Below the pieces are notes generated by a model, which ran no database searches, was not told the DNA's origin, and saw only the letters and a list, made by a program, of their open reading frames with translations. A stretch of 64,000 nt of DNA from [Bacteroides] pectinophilus (GTDB lineage: Bacteria > Bacillota > Clostridia > Lachnospirales > Lachnospiraceae): the NCBI GenBank assembly GCA_025146925.1, contig CP102260.1:1317001-1381000 (forward strand). The letters are read 5' to 3'. The first letter of the stretch is position 1, and each line of letters opens with the position of its first letter. Shown one piece after another: positions 7,399 through 16,223 of the stretch. Position numbers and translations under genes: made by a program.

Positions 7399-8316
7399 AT
7401 GCATTTGAAAAAAATATGGGCAGTGATATATGCAGTGATGCTTGCAGCGTTTTCCACATTTGTACTGCTGGATGCATTTGTGATTCCAAAGGACCGGATA
7501 AAGGCAGATGAACCGATACAGTCTCAGGAAATTACGGATGAGAGCATTGAAGCAAAGGCTGAGGCAGTAATAACTGAGAACAGCTATAAGGATGATAAGA
7601 TATCAATAACGATAAGTGAATTAAGAGAATATGATACCAGCATTTATGTTGCTGATATACAGCTTGCGGATGCCTCATATCTGAGGGCAGGACTGGCAGA
7701 TGGTACGTTCGGCCGCAATGTTACGGAGGTGACATCGCAGATAGCGCAGGACAGTAATGCCATACTTGCAATTAACGGTGATTTTTACGGTTTCAGGAAC
7801 AAAGGTTATGTAATGCGTAACGGTTATCTGTACAGAGAAACTGCACAGCAGGGCAGGCAGGGGAACAGCCGTCAGGAAGACCTTGTGATATACGAGGATG
7901 GTCATATGGATGTTATAGAGGAAAACGAGGTTGCCGCACAGACACTTAAGGATAGCGGTGCATCCCAGATATTTTCATTTGGACCCGGACTTATAAAAAA
8001 CGGAAACATAACTGTTGATGAAAACAGTGAGGTTGAACAGTCAATGCAGAGTAATCCAAGAACAGCAATAGGAATGATAACGCCGCTTCACTATATAATG
8101 GCTGTATCTGACGGAAGGACTGAGGCAAGTGAGGGACTTACGCTGTATCAGCTTGCACAGATTATGAAGGGGCAGGACTGTGTGACAGCGTATAATCTCG
8201 ATGGTGGAGGTTCATCAACGATGTGGTTTAACGGTGAGGTTGTTAATAAGCCGACATCATATGGCAGTAAAATAAGTGAAAGGGCGGTGAGCGATATTGT
8301 ATACATTGGAAGATAG
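7399..8316 (+). CDS. Membrane-anchored phosphodiester glycosidase (NAGPA-domain) protein
   Basis: The 305-residue protein has an N-terminal hydrophobic helix (about residues 8-28) acting as signal anchor, then an exported domain. AINGDFYGFRNKGYVMRNG, FSFGPGLIKNG, NPRTAIGM and TAYNLDGGGSSTMWFNG are hallmarks of the NAGPA/phosphodiester glycosidase family (PF09992). That family hydrolyses sugar-1-phosphodiesters, for example in cell-wall or exopolysaccharide turnover. The exact substrate cannot be read. The start is taken at ATG 7399 after GTGAGGG; an upstream in-frame TTG at 7393 is less likely. The following membrane protein overlaps its 3' end by 20 bases. Confidence 0.85.
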   Translation: MHLKKIWAVIYAVMLAAFSTFVLLDAFVIPKDRIKADEPIQSQEITDESIEAKAEAVITENSYKDDKISITISELREYDTSIYVADIQLADASYLRAGLADGTFGRNVTEVTSQIAQDSNAILAINGDFYGFRNKGYVMRNGYLYRETAQQGRQGNSRQEDLVIYEDGHMDVIEENEVAAQTLKDSGASQIFSFGPGLIKNGNITVDENSEVEQSMQSNPRTAIGMITPLHYIMAVSDGRTEASEGLTLYQLAQIMKGQDCVTAYNLDGGGSSTMWFNGEVVNKPTSYGSKISERAVSDIVYIGR

Positions 8317-8725
8317 CAAAAAAATTATGATGCCTGCCGCAATATATGCAGGTGTAACCCTGTTTTGCGCGGTGTTTTCAATTATATATAATATATTTGC
8401 ACATGGTGTGCATTCGCCGTATATGACATGGCTTTTTGTGTGGCCGCTTGTATTGGGAGTGGCTGTGGAGATTGTGGCAGGCATTATAAGGCAAAAAACG
8501 GATGCCGGCAGGGTTGCGGATATTGCGGAATGCATATATAATTCAGGTGTCGCGGCGCTTACTGTAAGCAGCATGCTGCGTGGTATAATGGATATTGCGG
8601 GAACAGGTTCTGTGTATCAGGTGTGGATGCTGTATGCAGGAACTGTGATGGCGGCAGCCGGGGCGGTTATATTTGCTGTGGCAGTACTTGCCGGAAAAAG
8701 CAATGGCAGCCGTAAATATAATTAG
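8297..8725 (+). CDS. Small four-helix membrane protein, unknown
   Basis: This 142-residue protein is almost wholly hydrophobic, with four likely transmembrane helices (about 13-32, 42-62, 83-100 and 108-132) joined by short polar loops and a basic tail. I do not recognise a family. The proposed start is TTG 8297, 6 bases after GGTGAG, inside the end of the phosphodiester glycosidase gene, suggesting translational coupling. ATG 8327 is an alternative but has no ribosome binding site. The overlap with the upstream gene and the short gap before the radical SAM gene indicate one transcript. It could help the glycosidase at the membrane, but this is only context. Confidence 0.65.
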   Translation: MYTLEDSKKIMMPAAIYAGVTLFCAVFSIIYNIFAHGVHSPYMTWLFVWPLVLGVAVEIVAGIIRQKTDAGRVADIAECIYNSGVAALTVSSMLRGIMDIAGTGSVYQVWMLYAGTVMAAAGAVIFAVAVLAGKSNGSRKYN

Positions 8726-8755
8726 AGATAAACAGAATTGATATGGAGATAAATT

Positions 8756-9670
8756 ATGAACTGTAATCTTTGTCCGAGAAAGTGTAATGCTGATAGGAAT
8801 CAGAAAAATGGGTATTGCGGTGCGCCTGAGAGACTGCGTGTTGCAAGAGCAGCACTGCATATGTGGGAGGAACCATGCATATCGGGAAATAACGGTTCCG
8901 GAGCAGTGTTTTTTTCGGGTTGTACGTTAAGGTGTGTTTTCTGTCAGAATCACGATATTGCAGCGGGGCTTAACGGAAAAGAGATAAGCACAGAGAGGCT
9001 TAGGGATATTTTTCTTGAGCTTCAGGATAAAAAAGCCAACAATATAAACCTTGTTACGCCATCACACTATGTTCCCCGGATAGCTGCAGCACTTGACATG
9101 GCAAAGCAACAGGGGCTGAAGATACCCATTGTATATAATACTTCTTCATATGAGAATGTTGATACGCTTAAGATGATGGACGGACTTACAGATGTATATC
9201 TTCCTGATATGAAATATACGGACAGCAGATTATCTATGAGGTATTCATACGCCAGAGATTATTTTGATGTTGCGGCAAAAGCACTTGAAGAGATGTACCG
9301 TCAGGTTGAAAATCCTGTATTTGCGGATAAAGATACAGCAAAGCAGCTTGGAATAGAAGAAGATATGATGATAAAAGGAATCATAGTGCGGCATCTCTGC
9401 CTGCCGGGACAGATTGAGGATTCAAAGCGTGTGCTGGATTATGTCTATGAGAATTATGGCGATGCAGTATATATAAGCATTATGAATCAATATACGCCGC
9501 TTGACAATGTAAAAGATATACCTGAACTTAACAGGCGTGTTACGGATGAAGAATATTCGGAGCTCATCGATTATGCCCAGAATCTGGGTATAGTCAATGG
9601 CTTCATACAGGAAGGCACAACCGCACTTGAAAGCTTCATTCCTGACTTCGGTTCATATGAAGGAGTCTGA
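8756..9670 (+). CDS. PflX-type radical SAM protein
   Basis: This 304-residue protein starts MNCNLCPRKCNADR, a Cys pair pattern (CxxCPRxC) typical of the PflX/COG1313 group. The radical SAM cluster motif CTLRCVFCQNHDI (CX3CX2C) follows at about residues 56-68. Later parts (VYNTSSYENVDTLKMMDG, VYLPDMKY) agree with this group, which resembles pyruvate formate-lyase activases but whose substrates are mostly unknown. It should bind a 4Fe-4S cluster and SAM in the cytoplasm. The start ATG follows TGGAGATAAATT. It ends 31 bases before the convergent mntP gene with no clear terminator between. Confidence 0.85.
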   Translation: MNCNLCPRKCNADRNQKNGYCGAPERLRVARAALHMWEEPCISGNNGSGAVFFSGCTLRCVFCQNHDIAAGLNGKEISTERLRDIFLELQDKKANNINLVTPSHYVPRIAAALDMAKQQGLKIPIVYNTSSYENVDTLKMMDGLTDVYLPDMKYTDSRLSMRYSYARDYFDVAAKALEEMYRQVENPVFADKDTAKQLGIEEDMMIKGIIVRHLCLPGQIEDSKRVLDYVYENYGDAVYISIMNQYTPLDNVKDIPELNRRVTDEEYSELIDYAQNLGIVNGFIQEGTTALESFIPDFGSYEGV

Positions 9671-9701
9671 ATACAAAAACAGGATACGGATAATAAATCC
9701 T

Positions 9702-10271
9702 TTAGAATATGCCGAGATGTTCAAGAAGTATCTTGACACCTATAAGTATAAGAATAACACCGCCGGTAATCTCAGCTTTTTTCTTATAACGTGTACCAAA
9801 GAAGTTACCGATAACAACACCTGCAATTGAGAGAATGAATGTTGTGCATCCTATGATTGTTATGGCCTTTACGATAGGTACTTCAAGAAATGCAAATGTT
9901 ATGCCGACAGCAAGGGCATCAATGCTTGTAGCAACAGCGAGCATAAGCATTTCTTTGTGGTCAAGCGGGAGGTCTTTCACGGTTACGGTATCTTCGTCTT
10001 TGTCATGAACTGCCTCGAAGACCATCTTACCGCCAATGAAAGCAAGAAGTATGAAAGCAATCCAGTGATCAATGGATGTTATATACTTCTGGAAGTTAAT
10101 ACCGAGAGCCCATCCGATTAATGGCATAAGAGCCTGAAAGCCGCCAAAGTACAGACCGATTATAAATGCCTGCTTTTTATTAACTTTCTCCATTCCAAGT
10201 CCCTTGCAGACAGATACTGCAAAAGCATCCATTGAAAGGCCTACGCCAATTATTAATAATTCAATAAACAT
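9702..10271 (-). CDS. mntP: Manganese efflux pump MntP
   Basis: The 189-residue membrane protein has six likely helices. Two copies of the family signature are present: [15 protein letters not shown] near the N-terminus and [15 protein letters not shown] in the second half. Their aspartates are the metal-pathway residues of MntP. The protein exports Mn2+ across the cytoplasmic membrane. An in-frame extension upstream exists, but ATG 10271 has a good AAAAGGAG site and gives the normal N-terminus [13 protein letters not shown]. The gene is led by a yybP-ykoY manganese riboswitch, so excess Mn2+ should turn it on. Confidence 0.95.
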   Translation of the reverse strand: MFIELLIIGVGLSMDAFAVSVCKGLGMEKVNKKQAFIIGLYFGGFQALMPLIGWALGINFQKYITSIDHWIAFILLAFIGGKMVFEAVHDKDEDTVTVKDLPLDHKEMLMLAVATSIDALAVGITFAFLEVPIVKAITIIGCTTFILSIAGVVIGNFFGTRYKKKAEITGGVILILIGVKILLEHLGIF

Positions 10272-10340
10272 GTGACATTCTCCTTTTGTAGTTAGTTGCG
10301 TCATCTGCCGGCAGCTTGTATGCATAATAATATGCATAAT

Positions 10341-10406
10341 AAAAAAGAGACTCATATGCATTAATTCAATCCGTGCAAGCAGATTGAATTAATGCACATG
10401 AGTCTC
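10341..10406 (-). terminator. Riboswitch terminator upstream of mntP
   Basis: On the minus strand a near-perfect stem of about 25 bp (10406-10382 with 10371-10347) ends in GAGTCTC and is followed by TTTTTT (10346-10341). Its 5' arm contains the 3' strand of the riboswitch P1 helix, so it is the off-state structure. Confidence 0.92.
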
Positions 10407-10527
10407 ATTCATTAAGGTTTGCCAGGCCGGTGACCAGTATGTTGACAAACCACACAGAAGCAATTAAATGTAATTAATCAGCCTGATACAAACCGGCATA
10501 TCTGTGCGAATTACTCCCTCATACACA
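10393..10527 (-). promoter_or_regulatory. yybP-ykoY manganese riboswitch
   Basis: Read on the minus strand the element holds GAGGGAGTA, GTCAACATACTGG and CCTGGCAAACCTTAATGAATGAGACTC, the conserved parts of the Mn2+ riboswitch. P1 can form between TGTGTATGAG (10527-10518) and CTCATGTGCA (10402-10393), all ten positions pairing if G-U is allowed. That 3' strand is also needed by the terminator, so Mn2+ binding should stabilise P1 and permit transcription of mntP. Confidence 0.93.
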
Positions 10528-10551
10528 AAGTAATTGAATAACTGATGTAGA

Positions 10552-10580
10552 CTATAACAAAACAATATGAAGTTAGTCAA
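10552..10580 (-). promoter_or_regulatory. Promoter of the mntP riboswitch transcript
   Basis: Minus strand TTGACT (10580-10575) and TTATAG (10557-10552) with a 17-base spacer lie about 25 bases upstream of the riboswitch P1 strand. Confidence 0.65.
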
Positions 10581-10672
10581 TACGAACTTTATTTGTGCTA
10601 TGCAAAAAATTAAAAATGTGGTAAAATACTCATAATTAGGCGGTTTTCGTCTTTATGACAAGGAGTACTGAA

Positions 10673-12577
10673 TTGGAAGCTGTATATGGAAATCCATTAC
10701 AATTAGGGGTTACAAAGGTAAAAGACGGATATAATTTTGCTGTGCGTTCATTCACAGACGAATTGACACTTGAGATATATCCTGTTACAGCATCGGGAGA
10801 TAAAAACGATAGTCCGCTTTTTACGGTAGACATGGATGAAGCCTACAGGTTCGGAGATGTTTTTGCCGTAGAGATTACAGGCGGTGACATAGACGGATGC
10901 AGCTACAGATATGTGCATAACGGCACAATGGTGCGTGATGACTATGCAGCTAACCTGTCAGGATGTTCTGAATTCGGGCATAACATCCGTGATATAAAAT
11001 ATATTACAAAGATACAGAGTGACATATACGACTGGGAGAATGACAGATTTCCGCGTATACCATATGACGAGTGCATATTTTACAAGCTTCATGTAAGAGG
11101 TTTTACAAAGAGCAGGACAAGCGGTGTTGAACTGTCCAAACGGGGGACATTTGCAGGTATTACCGATAAGATACCTTACCTCAGATCACTTGGGATAACA
11201 ACTATAGAACTGATGCCGGCGTATGAATTTGATGAGGCAGGAAGATTCGCTTCCGATAAAGAAAAGCACTACAGTTCAAGTAAGCCTGAAAAGAGCGGCT
11301 GCGTTAATTACTGGGGTTATCTTGGAGGATTCCACTTTGCACCTAAGGCAGCATACTGTGCAGCATCATGCAGCGAAGGAAACTATAACGGGAGCTATAC
11401 GGATGAATTCAGGGATATGGTCAAAGCTCTTCATGCTAATGGAATTGAAGTTGTTATGGAGATGTATTTTACGCATGAAGAATCATATCTGATTGAAGAC
11501 TGCCTCAGATACTGGGTTATGAATTATCATGTTGACGGATTCCATATTTACTGCGATGAGTGCAGGCTTTCAGCGGCTGCGGATGATCCGGTGCTTGGCT
11601 CAACCAAGATAATAACTGTCTACTGGAATAACGGCAGACCGGGAATACACAATCAGGATGAATGCCGGATTAAGCGCACAAAACATATGGCAAATTATAA
11701 TACCGGATTTGATGAGGCTGCCAAGAGGCTTCTCAAAGGCGATGAGAACCAGCTGCAGACATTTGCAAGGCTTCTCAGGGCCAATCCGGCGGATGCAGCT
11801 GACATTAATTATGTTACCAATCATAACGGATTCACAATGATGGATCTGGTGAGCTATGACAGAAAGCATAATGAGGCCAACGGCGAAGGCAACAGGGACG
11901 GTGAGAACTTCAATTACAGCTGGAACTGCGGCATAGAGGGTCCATCAAGAAAGAAGAAGATTAACGAGCTCAGGACAAGGCAGATAAAGAATGCATTTGC
12001 AATGCTTTTTACCGCACAGGGGACACCTCTGATACTTGCAGGTGATGAATTCGGTAATTCGCAGTCAGGCAATAACAACCCATACTGTATAGATAACGAG
12101 ACAACATGGCTTGAATGGAAGGAATCTGTGCAGGCACGCTCAATAGCTGATTTTGTAAGAATTCTTATAGATTTCAGGAAGAGCCACAAGATTATGCATA
12201 TGGATTCCGAACTGACGGCTGCAGACGGATTATCATGCGGATATCCGGATATATCATACCATGGTGATAATGCGTGGTATTCAAGAATGGAAAGCTATGA
12301 CAGGCATATAGGAGTTATGTACTGCTCAAGATATGTAAAGAATGAACCGGCTGATGAAGTTATATATGTTGCATATAATCTGCATTGGGAACCGCATCAT
12401 CTGGCACTTCCGGATCTTCCGGAGCCGAATGAATGGAAGATAATCCTCAGTACTGATGCTGATAACACAGCTAAGCTTGCGGGAAGACAGATTATTACAC
12501 CGCCAAGATCGGTAACAATACTTACCGGAAGTCTTATAAGAACATCAACCATAAAAAGGAGAAAGCGCAGATCGTGA
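10673..12577 (+). CDS. Catalytically dead GH13 protein, glycogen-debranching (GlgX/isoamylase) type
   Basis: The overall fold is that of isoamylase/GlgX: an N-terminal CBM48-like domain (YGNPLQLGVTKVKDGYNFAV), a GH13 barrel, LVSYDRKHNEANGEGNRDG and TPLILAGDEFGNSQ. Yet all three catalytic acids are replaced. The nucleophile in DGFRFD is Tyr293 (DGFHIY), the acid in KLIAEPW is Val316 (KIITVYW), and the stabiliser Asp in THDG is Asn385 (NHNG). Region I is MEMYFTH instead of DVVYNH, and the loop with the usual GCGNT motif is deleted. It should not cleave glycan but may bind it. I choose TTG 10673, 7 bases after AAGGAG; ATG 10655 in the same frame has no good site. The next gene overlaps by 4 bases. 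TAAAAT at 10622-10627 may be the -10 box. Confidence 0.88.
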   Translation: MEAVYGNPLQLGVTKVKDGYNFAVRSFTDELTLEIYPVTASGDKNDSPLFTVDMDEAYRFGDVFAVEITGGDIDGCSYRYVHNGTMVRDDYAANLSGCSEFGHNIRDIKYITKIQSDIYDWENDRFPRIPYDECIFYKLHVRGFTKSRTSGVELSKRGTFAGITDKIPYLRSLGITTIELMPAYEFDEAGRFASDKEKHYSSSKPEKSGCVNYWGYLGGFHFAPKAAYCAASCSEGNYNGSYTDEFRDMVKALHANGIEVVMEMYFTHEESYLIEDCLRYWVMNYHVDGFHIYCDECRLSAAADDPVLGSTKIITVYWNNGRPGIHNQDECRIKRTKHMANYNTGFDEAAKRLLKGDENQLQTFARLLRANPADAADINYVTNHNGFTMMDLVSYDRKHNEANGEGNRDGENFNYSWNCGIEGPSRKKKINELRTRQIKNAFAMLFTAQGTPLILAGDEFGNSQSGNNNPYCIDNETTWLEWKESVQARSIADFVRILIDFRKSHKIMHMDSELTAADGLSCGYPDISYHGDNAWYSRMESYDRHIGVMYCSRYVKNEPADEVIYVAYNLHWEPHHLALPDLPEPNEWKIILSTDADNTAKLAGRQIITPPRSVTILTGSLIRTSTIKRRKRRS

Positions 12578-15500
12578 AAGACACACTGAACAGATATGCC
12601 AGAGGAGAGTTCATGTATGATAGCCCGGAGGTTACAATTGTATCGGATGACCTTGAGGCACAGATATGTGTTGGAAGCATACAGAACAGGGAATTGAAGA
12701 TAGCCGGAAGCCACGATTATGTAAAGGGTATTGTGTATTCCGATAATCCGAGAGTTGTCCTTGAAAAGGACAGCTTCTTTGGCGTGGATTCAGTGCTGCA
12801 CTATACGGTCAATGCGTCTGGACTTGAGGCCGGAGAACTGCTGGAAGGACACTTTGATATCGTAAGCAATGCGGGAGAGTGCTCCGCATCATTTGCATTC
12901 AGGATTACAAGTGTGACAATAGACTCTTCCATAGGACCTATTCATGATCTGTTCCATTTTGCTAATCTTGTGCAGGCATCACCGGATGAAGCATGTCATG
13001 TATTTGCAAGACCGGATTTTGAAAAAATATTTATCAAAGATGATATGGCAACTGCTGCAATATACAGGGCACTTCACAAGGGCAGCAATGTGAGGATGAG
13101 TATAGAGGAATTCCTTATTGCAATACGCAAGAAGCAGCCTGTGAGGCTTAAGGCAGTTGATGAGAATGGCGCTGAATGCAGTGATGATGTAATACATTAC
13201 GGTCAGATAGATGCTGATTATAAGGATACTATAATCCTCCATAAGAATACATGGGGATATGTTGATGCGCCTGTTATATGTGATGCGCCTTTTGTGACTG
13301 CAGATCACCAGAATGTAACATCAGAAGATTTTGCAGGTAACACGTTTGAATTAGGATATATAATTAGAAAAGACCGGCTTCATGCGGGACGTAATTATGC
13401 AAAGATAACCGTAGGAACGGGAGAGAATGCAGTAGTCAGAAGAATAGAAGTTATAAGGAATAACGAAGCGGAAACTGATGGCGCTAATCAGGCTGCACAA
13501 CAGAGCACAAGGTCACAGGATCACATAATAAAGCTTGAGACAGCAGTTGGAATAACACAGCTCTATATAGATTTCAGAACGCACAGGATAGATGTAAGAG
13601 AATGGGCAGAACAGTCAACAAAGCTCCTTGAAAGAGCAATGTCGCAATTTGCACACGATCCGTTGTACAAGCTGATGCAGGCGCAGATATACTGTGTAGA
13701 GGAGCGGGATGAAGATGCAGAGTGGCTGCTCGAAGCAGTGAGAGAAGATGTCCTTGCGGACACTTCTTCAATAGAATACTGTTATTTCCTGTATGTCAAT
13801 TCAGTGCACAGGAGGAATGAGTCTTATACATCCGAGGTGCATGATATCCTTAAGAAAAAATATGACTATAATTCAGCAGACTGGCGTATTCTGTGGATGC
13901 TGTTCTATCTTGACAAGGATTATGAGCGTAATCAGAGCATAAAGCTTGCAAGAATCAAGGAGTTGTATCATGCGGGGTGTCACAGCCCGATAATGTATCT
14001 TGAGGCGTGTACTATAATAAACAGCCAGCCGGTATTCTTAAGAATTTTTGATGAATTTGAACGTCAGGTAATTAATTTTGGCTGCAAATACAACATTATA
14101 ACAGAAAAGACAGCAAAGCACATATGTGATATAGGTCAGTCTGAGCGAAGTGTTTCAAAGACATATTTAAGAATACTCCAGGGACTGTATGACAGGTATG
14201 GAAGCGATGATATTCTTACGGTCCTGTGTGAACATCTTATCCGTAACCAGATGCGGGGAAGCAGATATTTTGGTATATATGAGACATGTATATTGCGCGA
14301 GCTGAGAATAACAAGATTGTATGAGTCCTATATGGACAGTATAGATTCCGGCTATGACAGGCTGTTGCCAAAAGTTGTACTCATGTACTTCAGCTACAAT
14401 AACCAGCTTAATGATACGCAAAAAGCATTCCTGTATGCCAATATAATTAATTATCTGCCGGATACAGACCCTGTTAAGCTTACATATGCACCTCAGATGG
14501 AACAGTTTGCAGCTGAGCAGCTGCGGCTTGGACAGATAAGCAATAATCTTGTAATACTTTACAAATATATATGGAACGATGCACTTATTAATGAGGAGAC
14601 AGCAGTACCTGTTGCGAGACTTCTTTTTGCATATAAGCTTACATGCAGTGACAGCAGTGTAAAGAATGCCATCGTACTGCATAAGGAACTTAATGAAGAA
14701 GTGGTTGTACCTTTTATTGATAATGTGGCGTGCGTAAGCATATATACCGAAAAGTGCTGTATTGCATTTGAATATGAGGACGGAAGCAGAAAATGTAAAA
14801 GTGTCGATTATGAGCTTGAACGGCTTATGAATATACCTGATTCTGTAGAAAGCGTATATTCCTTAATCCCTGATGATATATTCCTGTCAGTGTATTATTA
14901 TGAGCAGAACCGTAAGTATCACAGAACAGGCATAGATGCTCCGGGACTTCGTGAAAAGCTCCTTGACAGCAGCAAGGTTACGGAGGCATTTGAAAAAGAA
15001 ATCCTTGATGCACTTATTGAGTATTATCATGACAGATATACGGGGGACGAATTTGCAGATAAGGCGGCTGTGTTGGCAGGAAGAAAGCTGACTGAGCAGC
15101 AATCGGCATATTTTATCGAGATGTGTGTTGCTAATGCATTATACATTCAGGCATATGATACGGCACTGGCTTATGGAACGCGCAAAGTAAGTCCTAAGAG
15201 ATTATACAGGCTGTGCAGACATATGCTTGAATACGGACTCGAAGCCGGAAGCCCGTTCCTTACACAGATATGCTGGCAGTCCTTTAAAGAAAAAAAGTAT
15301 GACGCTCCAATGCTTACATATCTACAGAATACATATAACGGAACGTGTTCACAGATGCTTTCCTTATGGGATGCGTGCCGTGGATTCGACACGGAGTGCT
15401 ATGAATTAGAGGAACGCATAACTGCACAGATGATTTTTGTCCGGAGTACATCTCCGAGACTTAAGGAAGTGTTTGCCGAGTATTACGAACAGGGAGCCAG

Positions 15501-16191
15501 AGAAAGAGTCATAGAGGCATATATAGGATATGAAGCATATGGCTGTTTTATGCAGAACCGTGAAGCAGATGAGAAGATATTCAGGATAATTGAAAGCAGG
15601 CTTGAGTATGACGATAATGTAAACGATCTTGCAAGGCTTGCACTGCTTAAGCATTATTCGCGGCTTGAACTTCCTGATGACGGGCAGAAGGAACGTATAA
15701 TGAAACTTCTGGGATATTTCTGTACAAGAGATATTATGTTTCCGTTCTTTCTTGATTTTGCCGATAAGGTACTGCTTCCGTATAAGCTTGCAGATAAGAC
15801 GATTGTGGAATACAGATGCAATCCTGACAGCAGGGTCACAATACATTATAAGCAGAATAACCGCGATGACAGTGAGGACGGAACAGATTATACAAGTGAG
15901 ATAATGCAGGATGCATTTATGGGAATATTTGTTAAGACATTTACAATATTCCAGGGCGGCTCCATAAAGTACTATATAACACAGGAACTTAACGGAGAAA
16001 AGACCGATACCGGGCCACAGCTGCTTACATGCAGACAGGCAGATGTAGGCTATTCCCATAGCAGGTATGAATATCTGAATGATATGCTTAAGGCGGATGA
16101 AGCACATGATACGGCCTCTGTTGAGAGAATAATGCATGAATACTGCGTTGAGGATTATATAACAAAGGAGCTTTTTAAGCCTAAGTATTAA
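12574..16191 (+). CDS. Giant DUF5717-type protein with helical-repeat body
   Basis: This 1205-residue protein begins MKDTLNRYARGEFMYDSPEV, the opening I associate with the DUF5717 family of Lachnospiraceae. The N-terminal 300 residues are beta-rich with two Ig/adhesin-like segments (one covering about residues 15-110). After a short linker (about 305-325) the rest is an alpha-helical solenoid resembling TPR/HEAT repeats up to about 1030, then a small beta domain. No signal peptide, membrane helix or catalytic motif is visible, so it is probably a cytoplasmic scaffold. The GTG start overlaps the stop of the dead GH13 gene (GTGA) and follows AAAAGGAGA, so the two are translated together. Its function is unknown; the neighbours suggest a link to glycogen. 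Confidence 0.85.
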   Translation: MKDTLNRYARGEFMYDSPEVTIVSDDLEAQICVGSIQNRELKIAGSHDYVKGIVYSDNPRVVLEKDSFFGVDSVLHYTVNASGLEAGELLEGHFDIVSNAGECSASFAFRITSVTIDSSIGPIHDLFHFANLVQASPDEACHVFARPDFEKIFIKDDMATAAIYRALHKGSNVRMSIEEFLIAIRKKQPVRLKAVDENGAECSDDVIHYGQIDADYKDTIILHKNTWGYVDAPVICDAPFVTADHQNVTSEDFAGNTFELGYIIRKDRLHAGRNYAKITVGTGENAVVRRIEVIRNNEAETDGANQAAQQSTRSQDHIIKLETAVGITQLYIDFRTHRIDVREWAEQSTKLLERAMSQFAHDPLYKLMQAQIYCVEERDEDAEWLLEAVREDVLADTSSIEYCYFLYVNSVHRRNESYTSEVHDILKKKYDYNSADWRILWMLFYLDKDYERNQSIKLARIKELYHAGCHSPIMYLEACTIINSQPVFLRIFDEFERQVINFGCKYNIITEKTAKHICDIGQSERSVSKTYLRILQGLYDRYGSDDILTVLCEHLIRNQMRGSRYFGIYETCILRELRITRLYESYMDSIDSGYDRLLPKVVLMYFSYNNQLNDTQKAFLYANIINYLPDTDPVKLTYAPQMEQFAAEQLRLGQISNNLVILYKYIWNDALINEETAVPVARLLFAYKLTCSDSSVKNAIVLHKELNEEVVVPFIDNVACVSIYTEKCCIAFEYEDGSRKCKSVDYELERLMNIPDSVESVYSLIPDDIFLSVYYYEQNRKYHRTGIDAPGLREKLLDSSKVTEAFEKEILDALIEYYHDRYTGDEFADKAAVLAGRKLTEQQSAYFIEMCVANALYIQAYDTALAYGTRKVSPKRLYRLCRHMLEYGLEAGSPFLTQICWQSFKEKKYDAPMLTYLQNTYNGTCSQMLSLWDACRGFDTECYELEERITAQMIFVRSTSPRLKEVFAEYYEQGARERVIEAYIGYEAYGCFMQNREADEKIFRIIESRLEYDDNVNDLARLALLKHYSRLELPDDGQKERIMKLLGYFCTRDIMFPFFLDFADKVLLPYKLADKTIVEYRCNPDSRVTIHYKQNNRDDSEDGTDYTSEIMQDAFMGIFVKTFTIFQGGSIKYYITQELNGEKTDTGPQLLTCRQADVGYSHSRYEYLNDMLKADEAHDTASVERIMHEYCVEDYITKELFKPKY

Positions 16192-16223
16192 TATTAACAG
16201 TTTTATGGTAACGGGAGAAGCAT

